The translations under genes were made by a program, and so were the position numbers. A model generated the notes under the pieces. That model had not been told where the DNA came from. It saw nothing but the letters and a program-made list of their open reading frames with translations, and made no database searches. 64,000 nucleotides of DNA, taken from Gonatopus flavifemur (taxonomy: Eukaryota; Arthropoda; Insecta; Hymenoptera; Dryinidae). The stretch lies in contig JAFFJZ010000010.1 in NCBI GenBank assembly GCA_018340375.1, forward strand, positions 7,750,001 to 7,814,000, read 5' to 3'. Below, in pieces: positions 48,991 through 60,640 of this stretch; the first letter of the stretch is position 1; the number at the start of each line of letters is the position of its first letter.

Positions 48991-49458
48991 CACGGAGAAA
49001 AATGCAGGTCGAAAATATAGTGATTTTTAATATAAATTTGAGAATATTTCTTGAAATCTGAGAATTTTTCTTAAATGCATAATAAAGACAAAACGGTCCA
49101 CTTTTTTTGTGGAATCGTATTCGAAGAACAATGAAAAATTATCAATACTTAATAAAGAATAGAGAAACATATGAACTTCCCAAAAGTCGCGCGTGAAATT
49201 TTATAAAAATAGTAACAAAATTTCAATATCCTACTATTCACTTTGTGAAATTTCGTATGCGACTTTTGGAAAGTTCACATGTTTCTCTATTCTTTATCAA
49301 GTATTGATAATTTTTCATTGTTTTTCGAATACAATTCCACAAAAAAAGTGAACCGTTTTGTCTTCATTATGCATTTAAGGAAAACTCTCAGATTTTAAGA
49401 AATATTCTCAAATTTTTATTAAAGATTACTATATTTTCGACCTTCACTTTTCTCCGTG
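48991..49458. repeat. Large foldback with CACGGAGAAAA ends, 468 bp
   Basis: Arms of about 220 bases match almost base for base, including GTCGAAAATATAGT, CACTTTTTTTGTGGAATCG and AGAATAGAGAAACAT. The centre is GAAATTTTATAAAAATAGTA. No frame is conserved. Confidence 0.92.
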
Positions 49459-49796
49459 AAGTTCTGTGCCTGGTTAATTGATCAATAATTAGTAGTTCAA
49501 ATCGATCACTAACTGGGTAATAATTGAGACTTCATACTTTATGGAAATGAAGAAAAGATCCAAGAATTGTGACCAACTTATCTTCCACCATTCTCATTGA
49601 TATCAAAGATATTATTCGGATCTTGAAACCCTATTGAAAATCTCTGATGTATTCCAATAGATTCCTATAGCTCCTGTGACAAAACGATACGCACAGTCGA
49701 TAGAAACCCATTGATTCCGATAAAATTACATCCATCAGTTTTCATTCTACTTAATTTTATATAAGGAATCCATGCATTGCTTATTGGGATAACAGA

Positions 49797-50040
49797 TATC
49801 TTGAAAAATACCATAATTTATGGATTTTTGGCATTGGTTCGACCCGAGCCCGAGTCAAAATATTTACGTGAACGAACCTCTAAAAGTCCTATAATTTCTT
49901 GGACTTTTATGAAGAAGTATGGTACCTTTCTCATAGAGGTCCCACCCATTATGGTACTTTTATAGGTATCTTTACGTAAATATTTTGACTCGGGTTAGAC
50001 CAACGTCATAAATCCATAAATTATGGTATTTCTCAAGATA
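49797..50040. repeat. Foldback, 244 bp
   Basis: ATCTTGAAAAATACCATAAT faces ATTATGGTATTTCTCAAGAT. Inner parts share GACTCGGGTTAGACC-like and TACGTAAATATTTTGACTCG sequence. Confidence 0.9.
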
Positions 50041-50580
50041 CCTTTTTCTCCGTTTACATTTAATGTATCCATACTCGGAACCTATAGAGCATAGAATTTA
50101 AAAAACAATCGTCGAAAATGTATATCAAATTCTCCATGTCCCGATCAGAAATATACAATGACGAAAATTATAGTCAAACCATATCAAATTTACCATCACC
50201 ACACCATACTCAAAACACACTAAAATTCAAATACAATCAGCTCTGCTAGGGAATTTGTCTCCCGAATCGGGCATTCCGAATTGGAACATGAAATATATTC
50301 TCTTTGGTTCACCATTGTTGTTCCATCTGTAATAATAATCGAAATTATCACGTTTAAGGATCATTTCACATAAAGGATCATTATTATATCATCTACTTAT
50401 CTTCGATCCTCATTTCATGGAGTCCTCAAAATGTACGTTCAAGGTTGACATCAAACGTTTTCAACTTTCATCAGTTCCACTGCCTTAAAAATTGAAAAAA
50501 AAACTTGTAATTAATGTTTCACCCAAATAGATGAAACGCCATGATCGCGATTATAACTAGAAAATAATACCAGATTGTTT
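50041..50580. other. Upstream of the GC-rich leader, no feature seen
   Basis: AT-rich sequence without a recognisable gene or repeat. It marks the switch from the foldback cluster to the GC-richer leader of the next gene. Confidence 0.4.
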
Positions 50581-51300
50581 TCAAGGTGCCGAGTAAGAAC
50601 CGTTGCTCGTCATCGAACGAATCGTACGTAGATGGGCACGCGCAATGTACGTTTTCTCTCGGCTGTGTAAAATCACGATACGGTATAATATATGTATGTG
50701 TTTCATATATGCATATACAGTATTTTAGACCACTATACGCACACGTAACCAGGTATCTATCTCTGTCTCTCTTTTTTATAATTACGAAGGAAGGTGAGGA
50801 AGAAGAAAAGGAAGAGGCATTTGGAAGAATAAGACGAGGAAGAGAAGGAAAGAAACGTAACGAAGGAACGAAGGAACGAACGAACGAACGATCGTGGTGG
50901 AGAGTGGTGCAAAGCGCCGTGCGGAGCAGAACGAATCCAGTTGAGCGATTGAATGTGTGTGTTGCGTGTTGGTGGTAGTTAGTTGTGGTGGTGGTGTTGG
51001 TGGTGGTGGTGGTGACGACTGGTGCTGTGGACGGACGTGGTGTCGGTGGTGTCGGCGGTGGTGTCGGGCCCGTGGTGTGTTGAAAAAGAGAAAAGTGAAC
51101 AGAAAAATTCGCGATTAGTGAATTAAGGTATAGGTTGGTGGGCTGGCGTGGCGGTTGATTGTTGTTGGTTATTGGTGTTGTATCGTGAGGACAGTGCACA
51201 GGAATTTGTTGTTTTTTTTTATATTTAATTCCACGTCTCCTTCATTGCACCGAGACAACACACATCGAGGAACGACAACGCGTGGAACGAGCAGGGAGCA
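50581..51300 (+). promoter_or_regulatory. Probable promoter and 5' leader of the 51301 gene
   Basis: Base composition rises sharply in G and C compared with the flanks. It contains a GAAC microsatellite at about 50866-50892 and a run of GGT/GTG repeats at 50979-51015, continuing as GTCGGTGG-type units to 51070. The leader ends directly at an ATG with a good downstream donor. The exact transcription start is not visible. Confidence 0.5.
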
Positions 51301-51337
51301 ATGTCTGACCGGGAAAGTCTGGACGATCAGCCGCAAA
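51301..51337 (+). CDS. First coding exon of an unidentified gene
   Basis: The ATG at 51301 opens 12 codons (MSDRESLDDQPQ) plus one base and meets the donor GTAAGG at 51338. The context (GGGAGCAATG) is a fair start, and the acidic Ser/Asp-rich beginning looks like a regulatory or nuclear protein, but 12 residues cannot name a family. No later exon was recognised up to 64000, so the remaining exons are probably beyond the window and 51338-64000 would be its first intron. Confidence 0.5.
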
Positions 51338-51539
51338 GTAAGGAAAAGAGGAGTAGGGGAAACTGCTCGACAGCATAATTATGTCTATAAAAATTCTTCA
51401 ATCTACCTGCACAACTCCCCTCCATTAACGCTTTGCTTATTGAAAATTTGAAAGCGCTAGACCCGACATCTTCATTATGTGATTTTTTGTGATCATATGT
51501 GTGGTCTCCGAGTGAGTGTGCGTGTATTTTTTCTCATAA

Positions 51540-51600
51540 TTGTCATGATCGTGATCATCATCATCATCATCATCATAATGATCATAATCGTCATGGAATG
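51540..51600 (+). repeat. ATC microsatellite
   Basis: A run of ATC units (ATCATCATCATCATCATCAT) with flanking near-repeats. Confidence 0.8.
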
Positions 51601-51784
51601 GATTTTATTGGTGTACCGAGTGGATTATCGTTACTTTAACGCAACGTTAGATCGATTGAAAAATTTTCATCGAATCCCCGTAGGAGAGCATCGTCGATTT
51701 ACAATCTTCCGAGTATGACATTCTGTCAAAGCTATTAAGATTGTAACAAAAATTCGCTAGATGTTTTAACGGCAGCCAGGATCC

Positions 51785-51795
51785 AAGATGGCGGC
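51785..51795 (+). promoter_or_regulatory. YY1/Pho-type site AAGATGGCGGC
   Basis: AAGATGGCGGC is the consensus of the YY1/Pleiohomeotic site, often found just after transcription starts. It lies about 450 bases into the putative first intron, in a GC-richer stretch that includes a TC microsatellite at 51919-51936. It may mark an alternative promoter. Confidence 0.45.
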
Positions 51796-51799
51796 TGGT

Positions 51800-52500
51800 G
51801 TGTCGACCAAAAAGCAGACCCACTCCTCTTTCTCTTCCTATGCCTCTCCCCCTTCCCTCCAACTTCCATCGCGACCTCTTCCTTCTGTCGCACTCCTCTT
51901 GTATTCTCCGAACTCGTTCCTCTCTCTCTCTCTCTCTTCGTGAGCGTAATATTCGTAACTTCCGATGCTGCCGCGCACCACCGCATGCTCTGCTTCCTGT
52001 GAAGTTCTCCTTTCAAAATTCGTACTCCGATCTTCTCTCGTTTCTCGTCGAGGGGACATCGGAGGTTGAGAATTTTGTTCATAAACTTGACGATGCGGAT
52101 GATGGGTGCCCCGTTTGGTACATACTTGCACGATTTGGACACTATCGTCCGTATCACAAAACGCGCCCGCGCATGTATTTGTGGATACGTGCGTGCGCAT
52201 GCACACAGGCACAGGGAAAGATTAGTCTGGCCGACTCGCGTAGATTTCACACGTGCCACGGGTGATTTCCCCTCACCCCAAACCCGATGGCTGGCTCTTG
52301 GCCTCGAAACGAACGAAACGACCACTATACAACACTACTACCACAACCGTTCCCCAATCCACTTATATTATCATACCCAATTTTTCCTGTCCTCTCGGTT
52401 TTTTTGTTTTCCGCGAACGAGATTTCCGGAAAAAAAGTCCGCCGGAGAATTGATTTTTTTATCATTTGAATTACGTGAGATGAAGCATCGAATGTAATAC
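51800..52500. other. GC-richer continuation of the promoter region
   Basis: CG dinucleotides remain frequent to about 52450, then AT-rich sequence resumes. Long open frames on both strands here are best explained by composition. No protein is recognised. Confidence 0.45.
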
Positions 52501-55103
52501 AATATTTATGACGTAACAAATTGGATAGAATCGGAATTTGTCGAATCGTATGCTCGCGAAGAAGGCGTATTCGTGCGTACGAATGAAATTTGAATTATTT
52601 TCAATGCAAATTGCCGTTAAAAATGCAAACATATGTAAATTCTTTGAGGTTCGATGCTAGTATTTGGACTTCGGAAAATCCAATAAGATTGATTATAATT
52701 CGTTTTACATTATGAGGAGAGGTTTGACAAAATCAGCCTAAGCCTTGGGTTCCCAATCGTGTGCTTCATCTCAGATTCTTACCAATTCTACTGATTCTCT
52801 TCAGACAATGAAGTTGTGTTGAAAAATTCTTTTCGATTGGACAGAAAAGATGAGTTACTTCGATCCCAAATCCTATCCTTATAGTTCTTTGAAGATACAC
52901 AGCAACAATAATCAGCAACTGCATCTTTTCTATGCTGAAAAGAAGTGCATGACAAATCATTTCATTCAGCCATTTTGAAATTCCTGGTCTGAAGTTTGGT
53001 TGTCTTTTAGAGAATATTCAATTTGAAAACCAATCATTCAAATTCAAGCATTGTGAACAACAGAAAATGTGATGGAACAAAAAACTCCATCTCCTCATAT
53101 TCCTAAAACATCCGATGCTTTCCAACAGAATGAAAATAACAATTCCAAACTTTAACCAAAATTATCCTGAACATGAAAAAAATTCGACAGTTGCCGAAGG
53201 AAACGCATTTTTCCGATTACAAATATTCATAAAGCTAGTTGCTGCCCATTCTCCACCCTAGGAGAAGTTAATTAGTGCCGCCCCCTTTTCGTTTTACTTC
53301 CAAGATATCTGTAGGTAACTGCCTATCCCGCCTATCCCTGGACTCGACCCTTTGCTTCCATTTTCTCGTAGATGAACATGGGAGCAAAAATTTGTTTGTT
53401 TCGAGAATTCATTGAAATCATGCAGGAATAGGCAGTCTCCGATGTGAAGATCGAAATGATCCTACAAACAGAACATTGTGTTTCGAAATGTTAGGATGGC
53501 GAGCAGTATTGCACCCTATCACCTGAGGTGGTAGATGTTTTAAAGCTGCTTCTAGTGTTCATAAACACTAATTAATATCGTTTTCATGAATCGTTGATGG
53601 TTTAGTGATATCGATGAAGGTCAATTAATGGCCCTATACAGTCGATAGTCGAGAGTTACATGCTCTGGTCTTTCACTTGATTCGTTAGGTTAGAGACGCT
53701 CTCGATGCATAAACGTACAACATACGTGTACTTGAACAGCTGATCCCATAGCCAGCGAAAACCAATTAGATGCATATTCTTTCTGAGTATTGAACGATCA
53801 ACTCATTGGTTCAACTCAGCTGTTTTGCAGCTTTGTTTGGAAAATTTCGCTATTAACAGTCCTGGAGCATTTTAAAAACATTGTTTTGGAGAACCATACA
53901 ACATTACTTCCATGTTCTTCATATATTTATAAGAGCAAGATGTAACAGGGTGTGACAGGATATCAGGGATGAAATTACTGCTGTTCAATATATCGACGTT
54001 TTCAAATAACTTGAAATAGAAAACTTGTTACGTTATTTTGTTTATATTTGTTTAGTTATAATCAAACAGTTACATAGAACGAATGAAAACTTCTTTCTCC
54101 AAACTGGGGGGAATTTTTTTTCACAGTTGTTCACCAATTGGGACAAAACTCGTATGGAACTGATATGAGATGGGACCACTATCGAAACTACATACAACTG
54201 TGGTGAAAATTTCATAACGATCGGATGATAACAGAGGATATCCGCTTGCATTTGAAAAAATTTCAAAATTTTCTTTCAAAGCTGAATGCTCACCCTTTCG
54301 TTCCCTCAATTTCGATTTACCTGAAACTTCTGAGTTCTATGGCATTCAGATGACACGAACATAGGGAAGGCATGATTTCAAAATATCGTCAAATGATGCG
54401 GATCGCTGGAGAAAATTTTCCACATTTTTCATTATCGGATCACAATCGAATAACAAGAAACGAAGATATACACGCGACCGCAAAATCACAATCTTTCAAA
54501 CAATATTCCGCAATATTTCCGATCCGTCTGAAAATCAATAAGCCTCGAGTCCTCAATGAGACGAACGAATTGCAACAACATTCGTTCGAATCGGTGAATT
54601 TCTCGAGGAGTTATCGTGAACCAAAAAAAAAGGACACACACAGACATTTCTGGGGATCGCGCTTTTTCGACGTTCTGAAACGTTTGGCAAAGGTGGAATA
54701 CCCCCTTCTGCATCATCGATCTTTGACCCTATTACGATACTTCCATTTCCTTATATATAAGGAACATGGAAGTATAAAGGATGAAATTTTGCTGCATACT
54801 TTTTGAACAAATAAGTAATGTATCAAGATTTTAAATGACTTCTGAACATAAGAAAACTAGTTATGAAAATGATTGACATTTGTAGGTCATCACGTTTATA
54901 ATTGTTTGCATAATTTTCATACATCATTTGCAGTTTTCAATCTGATATTTTTAGTGACTTGCTTGATCTCGGCATATTGAAAATTTTAATTTTCAACACT
55001 TTTTACACACCCTGGTAATGCTGGTGGAATTCATTGGTGGAATTCTCCACCAAAAAATGGTGGTAGTATATGATTTCACCATAATTTGGTGCACTTTTCC
55101 TCC
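52501..55103. other. AT-rich putative intron, no gene recognised
   Basis: A 144-codon frame at 54372-54806 is the longest here. It has no recognisable motif and no exon borders that fit, so I do not call it. I see no repeats of note. Confidence 0.4.
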
Positions 55104-56480
55104 ATTTGTAGCAGGGTTGGCAAAAACCCGGGTTTTTCCTCTGAAAATTCAACCCACTGGGTTTTTGTGGGTTTTTGCGGGTTTTATAGGACTTTATTGG
55201 GTTTTTCCGGGTTTTTCTGGGTTTTATTACATTGACTCTATTTATTAATTTATAAAAGAATTTTTTGTTCAACAAATTATTTTTAATCATTTGAATGAAA
55301 ATCATTTGTTTAATCGTAGATTTTTTCAGGAAGGAAACAATTATAAGTCTCAATGCACTATTCTCAGTTTCAGTTTAGTAATGTTTTGATTAAACTTGAT
55401 TCGACTGATTTTTATATCAGAAATTGATTGAATGGCTCTCAAGAATATTTCATAGAGTAACTATCAAGAATTACATCATTCAATCACTAACTTTTGGCGT
55501 CTAATTTCAATATTGTCAAGACATTGGGAATTGAAAAAAGTTTTTCACAGTGAATGATTGGAATTGGATTGATCTGGATTCAAAATCGAATGGATTAATT
55601 CATCAACTTCATGTTGTTATTTTTCTGGAATTATTAAATTATATTTGGCATATAAAAAGTCATTATACAGTTGAGAATTTTCATTATGTTTAAATTCACA
55701 TATTCAACATGTCTCAAACAGTTCAACCAAATGTTTTTATTATCTTAACATAATGCTTCTATGTTGAACTGTAACATCACTGTTAAAAATTTCTTGAAAT
55801 TTCATTCATTTTTCAAGTGCACTTGTAAATGAGATTTCATATTTGTATTAATTGAATAAGGAATTCAGTTACATCTAATTGAATTTTTAAATCTTTACTG
55901 CATTATATATTATATTATCCATAGCAGTATAGTTTATTAATTGAGTTTTCATTCATATGTAATTGAAATGTCAGTCACCACCTTATACTATTATGAGCAA
56001 TGAAATGTAGTGAAAATTGAAAAATCAATAACATGTTACTGAATTCTTAATTCAATCACCAAGAGTTGGAAATTTAATTTACAAGTGTACTTGAAAAAGA
56101 TGTATAATTTAATAATGGTTTTCTTCTCATGGCATTTATTCAATTCCAATGTAGAAATTCGAATATGATTGATATAATGAATGTGTACAATAATTTCATA
56201 GTATTGAATTCTTCAACACAATCATTTTTTGAACAAATATGTATGAAGATACAATAAATGCTTGAATAAAAGTTTGCAATTATATTACTTTTATTGAATT
56301 CATTTTCCTCGTATAAAGTGGGTTTTTCACGGGTTTTTCATGGGGTTTTTCAACGTGGGTTTACCCGAAAAAACCCAGTGGGGACAATTGGGTTGGGCCC
56401 ATTAGTGCCAACCCTGATTTGTAGAGGATTCACACCCACAAAACAAAATAATGCCCCAAAACGGTGGAAATCCACCAACA
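55018..56480. repeat. Older inverted-repeat element split by the 55112 insertion
   Basis: On the left, CTGGTGGAATTCATTGGTGG; on the right, CGGTGGAAATCCACCAACAG. These face each other only if the inserted element is removed. The match is partial, so the outer element is old and its borders are approximate. Confidence 0.45.
55112..56416. mobile_element. hAT-type non-autonomous element, 1305 bp
   Basis: It starts CAGGGTTGGCAAAAACCCGG and ends GTGCCAACCCTG. ATTTGTAG flanks it exactly on both sides (55104-55111 and 56417-56424), an 8-bp target duplication. Both ends carry arrays of GGGTTTTT-type units. The 1.1-kb AT-rich middle has no transposase frame. The movement would have to be driven by an element elsewhere. 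Confidence 0.93.
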
Positions 56481-57122
56481 GTATGAAGGAAAACTCCGCA
56501 CATTTTTTAGTTTGATTTTGATTTTTAGTTGTTGAGTACGTAGCAAAGCTTGACCCGCTTTTTGGAGCTCCATGGACCTTGATAAATGAGAATTATAAAA
56601 GTCACTCATAGAATATATCTCCTAACGACGTCCTCAGGATATTCCAAGGACGTCGCTGGGAGATATGAGCTCCGTAGGGTTTTATTTCCTATAGAACTTG
56701 CATAAATTGGTGAAAAGAAGTCTTATTATTATCTGTATGTGAATTTCCTCAGCTAAGGTCATGCTTAAAACGCCTATAGTTTAAATTGGTATGTACTACT
56801 CGTAGAAATCAGATTGAGCCTCAGGTGGCGGTGAATTTTCATTGTTCCATGATTCATTGCCTAGGTAAAGCTTATCAAAGACGTTTCAGACTTCACCTGA
56901 TTCTCAAGGATGGCTGTGTTTCATATTTCATGCTCGTTATTTTAAGGTTACCTGAGTGAAGATGGGATGAATGAGTTGTGATTTAGGTCAACTGATGGTG
57001 CAACAATACCTGCAAGATTCATCACTCGTGAAGCATGGATGTCTAATTTCAGAAGTTTTCGTTTTTGTTCAACTTGAATTTTTGATTGACTGATTTCCTT
57101 GAAATTCCCAACTGCTAGACAC

Positions 57123-58603
57123 TAGGGTGATTCAAAAAAACATGATTTTCGAATTTCAATGAGTGCTGGGCTGAAAAACGTTCTATGGAGTCTAAGAATA
57201 AGATTGAGCCCAAAAAAAAAGCAAATTAGATGATTTTTAGATGGTGCGCGAAGCGATTGTTTGGATTCTTACGTTAAAATGCGAAAAAGTTGTTCATAAC
57301 TTCTGCAGTTTTGTATAGAACTTGATGAAATTTTTATGCGATATCTGTGAACCTATTCTCTCGAAGTTTGCATGGTTCACAGGTTCATTTTTCAATTTTT
57401 TGTTTTTTTATAAATAATTGAAAACCAAATATTCATAATTCGATACCCAAAAAATGTATCCGAGAATTCCAATTAAAACTGCGCATAATCAGGTGACTTT
57501 TTATGCCCATCTGAACATCAAATCAAGTTCAGGGCGCGCACGAACCAATTATTCATATTTAAGCCATTTTTTAATCAAAATTTATACCGTTGATCCGCTA
57601 AATGCAGAATATGTCACCTTATTGAATACATTTATGATATGAATAGACATTGTAATATATAAATATGGCTTGGAAATTAAAGGAATTGGTTATTTACAAT
57701 AAAATAGTAATAAGCAAATTGATTTGATGATAAATTTGATTACATATAATATTCAATACACATATGAACTCATAGATTTTTTCCGATTTTAGGGACGATT
57801 GAATCAATGAAAAATTGATTTAATTAATTAATTCATTTGTTAATTGAACCCGCAATTGATGTTATTTCCGGAAAATGCATGGAAGCACGCCTCTTGCAGA
57901 ATTTCTTGAATTACTCACCAATAAAACATCGTTTCGTAACGTTTGATGTAAAATAAGCGAGTTGGAAGTAATGTTTTTTATAAAGCAGCTACATATGATC
58001 TATAAATTATCAAAAAATTCTACAAAATGTTGGAACAGTCCTTGGAATACTTCGAATCATGTCGGGACAATGTTCACCGGTAGTTTCAAGAGCTAAATGT
58101 ATGCAATAAGGTGACATATTCTGCATTTAGCGGATCAACGGTATAAATTTTTATTAAAAAATGGCTTAAATATGAATAATTGGTTCGTGCGCGCCCTAAA
58201 CTTGATTTGATGTTCAAATGGGCATAAAAAGTCACCTGATTATGCGCAGTTTTAATTGGAATTCTCGGATACATTTTTTGGGTATTGAATTATGAAAATT
58301 TGGTTTTCAATCATTTATAAAAATCAAAAAATTGAAAAATGAATTTGTGAATCATGCAAACTTCGAGAGAATAGGTTCACAGATATCGCATAAAAATTTC
58401 GTCGAGTTCTATACAAAACTGCAGAAGTTATGAACAACTTTTTCGCATTTTAACGTAAAAATCCAAACAATCGCTTTGCGCACCATCTAAAAATCATCTG
58501 ATTTGCTTCTTTTTGGGCTCAATCTCATTCTTAGACTCCATAGAAAGTTTTTCAGCCCGGCCATCATTGAAATTCGAAAATCATGTTTTTTTGAATCACC
58601 CTA
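57123..58603. mobile_element. hAT-type foldback element, 1481 bp, 0.5-kb arms
   Basis: Ends are TAGGGTGATTCAAAAAAACA and its complement. CTAGACAC lies on both sides (57115-57122 and 58604-58611), a perfect 8-bp duplication. Arms of about 500 bases (57123-57640 and 58090-58603) are inverted copies with few differences; the 430-base centre is AT-rich and unique. Each arm encodes the same 56-residue stretch (starting MYPRIPIKTAHNQVTFYAHL) with one difference, which may be incidental. No transposase is present. Confidence 0.93.
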
Positions 58604-58611
58604 CTAGACAC

Positions 58612-60229
58612 CCTTTGCAAACTTCACAACATTGAGAAAAGAGCAACATGGTCACAAAAATTATGCTTGCATAGTATAGGACTTATGGTTACAGTGATTT
58701 GCAATTTGGTTATGATACCCAAGAAAACAGGGAAACAAAACAAAACCACACAAATCTGCTTGCAACAGCTACATGCCTTGGTCAAAGTCACAAACATAAT
58801 TATGGGAATCAAATTTACCTCTCGGTGAACGGCATGATAGGGTTGTTTTAAATATCTAAAACATATCTTTTGGTGTTGGATAAATAGAGATAGGAACTTC
58901 ATGCTATGAGCATGAAAGCATAAATCCAGATAATGCGATTTGGGTTCAATATTTTCATTATACTGGACTATGTCATTGAAATTCACTTGAAATTTGCAAG
59001 CATGATGAAGCATAATTCCCCACTCGGAGCAGCATACGAGAATCTCAGCATATTTGCTGCGTAATCATTTAAAAAATCGCGAATTTCAAATTTGCAACAA
59101 ATTTTTTTCCTGAAATTTTGATTTTAAAAGACCTTTATCAAGACCTTTGATTCAAATTTTTCTCAGGATGAGTGGAGTATTAAAAAAATGGTGCAGTAAT
59201 ACATTGAACTGGAACTCTTTCTGAGTACTCAAAATCAAAATTAATTAACGTCGGAGGTGGATTTTTGTCTATGGATTCATCGAAATTTCCCACTGCGAAA
59301 CAATCAATTTGTTTTTATCACTGAAAACGCCGAATCCGAAATACTTGGAGTGATTTGGGAGACCTTTGAGTGCACCCAATGAACTCAACTATTGAATATT
59401 TCTTATGATTATTACTGTATGGGATGATAAAATATACATATATCTAATAAAAGATGAATTATCAAGTATTGAATGAGAATACAAAGAAATAAGAATAAAA
59501 ATTCGCATATAATCTGATGTCTAATTATTCGTGAAGACTATAGCGGTGGAGATGAGTGATAATTTACGTTTGGCTCCATTCTTTTAGTTCCCTTGAAATT
59601 GGAGAGAAGTGTAACTAGCACAAACAGAGGTTCATTCATGATTCATTCGTGTGAATTTTAGTTTCAAAATATCAGCTTCCAAATTTACGAAAATGATGAA
59701 ATTACACATTTCACTTATCAAACTCTGAATTACGTATGTTCGAAGACTGAAAATTCATTAATTATGGGTATTTTGCGTCATATTGACTTACATGTGTGAT
59801 TAATTCAGCATAACTGAAGTATAAATTACTGATTCTTGCAAGCATAAATTGCTCTTCAAAAAAGCAGAAAGTTCCTATTCCTATGAATAAGACGTCTTGA
59901 ACTCGTCTTGAGATATCTTCAAAGCATAGATTGTTACGTGGAAACCTAGAAAATGCCGTAAAACAAAATTTCACTACGTGCAATGTATTAAAGAGATGCA
60001 AATGTGATTTATCGAACATAACGATAACGATTTTAGACAAGTGTGATCATTATTAAATTCTCATTTCAAATGTCTCATAAACATTCCATGAAACCCTGAA
60101 TATGGCACCAGCGGACATCCGTGGTATATATTTATATGCGATGTTTCCTGACCGTCTCGAAACAGGGATGTTGATAGTACTGAATGATTGTGTCAGACGG
60201 AATAAGGTACTGGAGTAGGTTCCTCGTTT
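58612..60229. other. AT-rich, no gene recognised
   Basis: A 129-codon frame on the minus strand (58624-59013) and a partly overlapping plus-strand frame both lack recognisable motifs. No repeat structure is evident. Confidence 0.4.
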
Positions 60230-60640
60230 CAAAAACGGTCCTGAGTCCCCAGAGACAAAGTGAAGACCTTGCTCATCACATTTTTCTATTCAATAGGAAT
60301 TATTCATCCACTACGTGAACATCCTCAAACGCCTACTTGCGAAGATTCTTTAGGTTCGACCTCAAATTTATGAGTTCGACGAATGGTATCTTTTGCACAA
60401 CAATGCGTCGATTCATAACAGCGTTCTTGTAAGTCAGGTTCTAGCCAGAAATGGAGCGACAATTCTCGAACACCCTCTTCCCCCCCCCCCTCCCCTCATT
60501 CACATAATTTGGTCACAGAGCGGATTTCATGCTCTCTCTCAAACTCAAATCAATCCTCAAGAGGAAGCGTTTCAAGGATGATATCAAAGAGTTGGCGATG
60601 GATGCAGGGAGAAACTTATCATCTAGCGCTTCATAAATGT
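60230..60640 (+). pseudogene. Mariner transposase relic, central part
   Basis: Fragments in shifting frames match the middle of mariner transposase: DKVKTLLITFFYSIGIIHP (the block before the second catalytic Asp), then LLHNNASIHNSVLVSQVLAR, where the usual second Asp region (QDNAPAH-like) is altered. A run of ten C near 60481 corresponds to the Pro-rich stretch before the third catalytic residue. No ends were found. Confidence 0.8.

Noticed and set aside
50519..51199. 226-codon frame on the minus strand rich in Pro and Thr
   Set aside because: It is the antisense of the GGT-repeat leader; the Thr/Pro runs mirror the microsatellite and there is no recognisable domain.
51735..52325. 196-codon minus-strand frame and overlapping plus-strand frames of 124-155 codons
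   Set aside because: Several long overlapping frames on both strands in a GC-richer block are expected by composition; none has a recognisable motif.
54372..54806. 144-codon plus-strand frame
   Set aside because: No motif, no fitting splice sites, an overlapping opposite-strand frame, and unremarkable residue composition.
58624..59013. 129-codon minus-strand frame resembling a membrane protein
   Set aside because: Hydrophobic composition arises easily from AT-rich DNA; the opposite strand is equally open and no family is recognisable.
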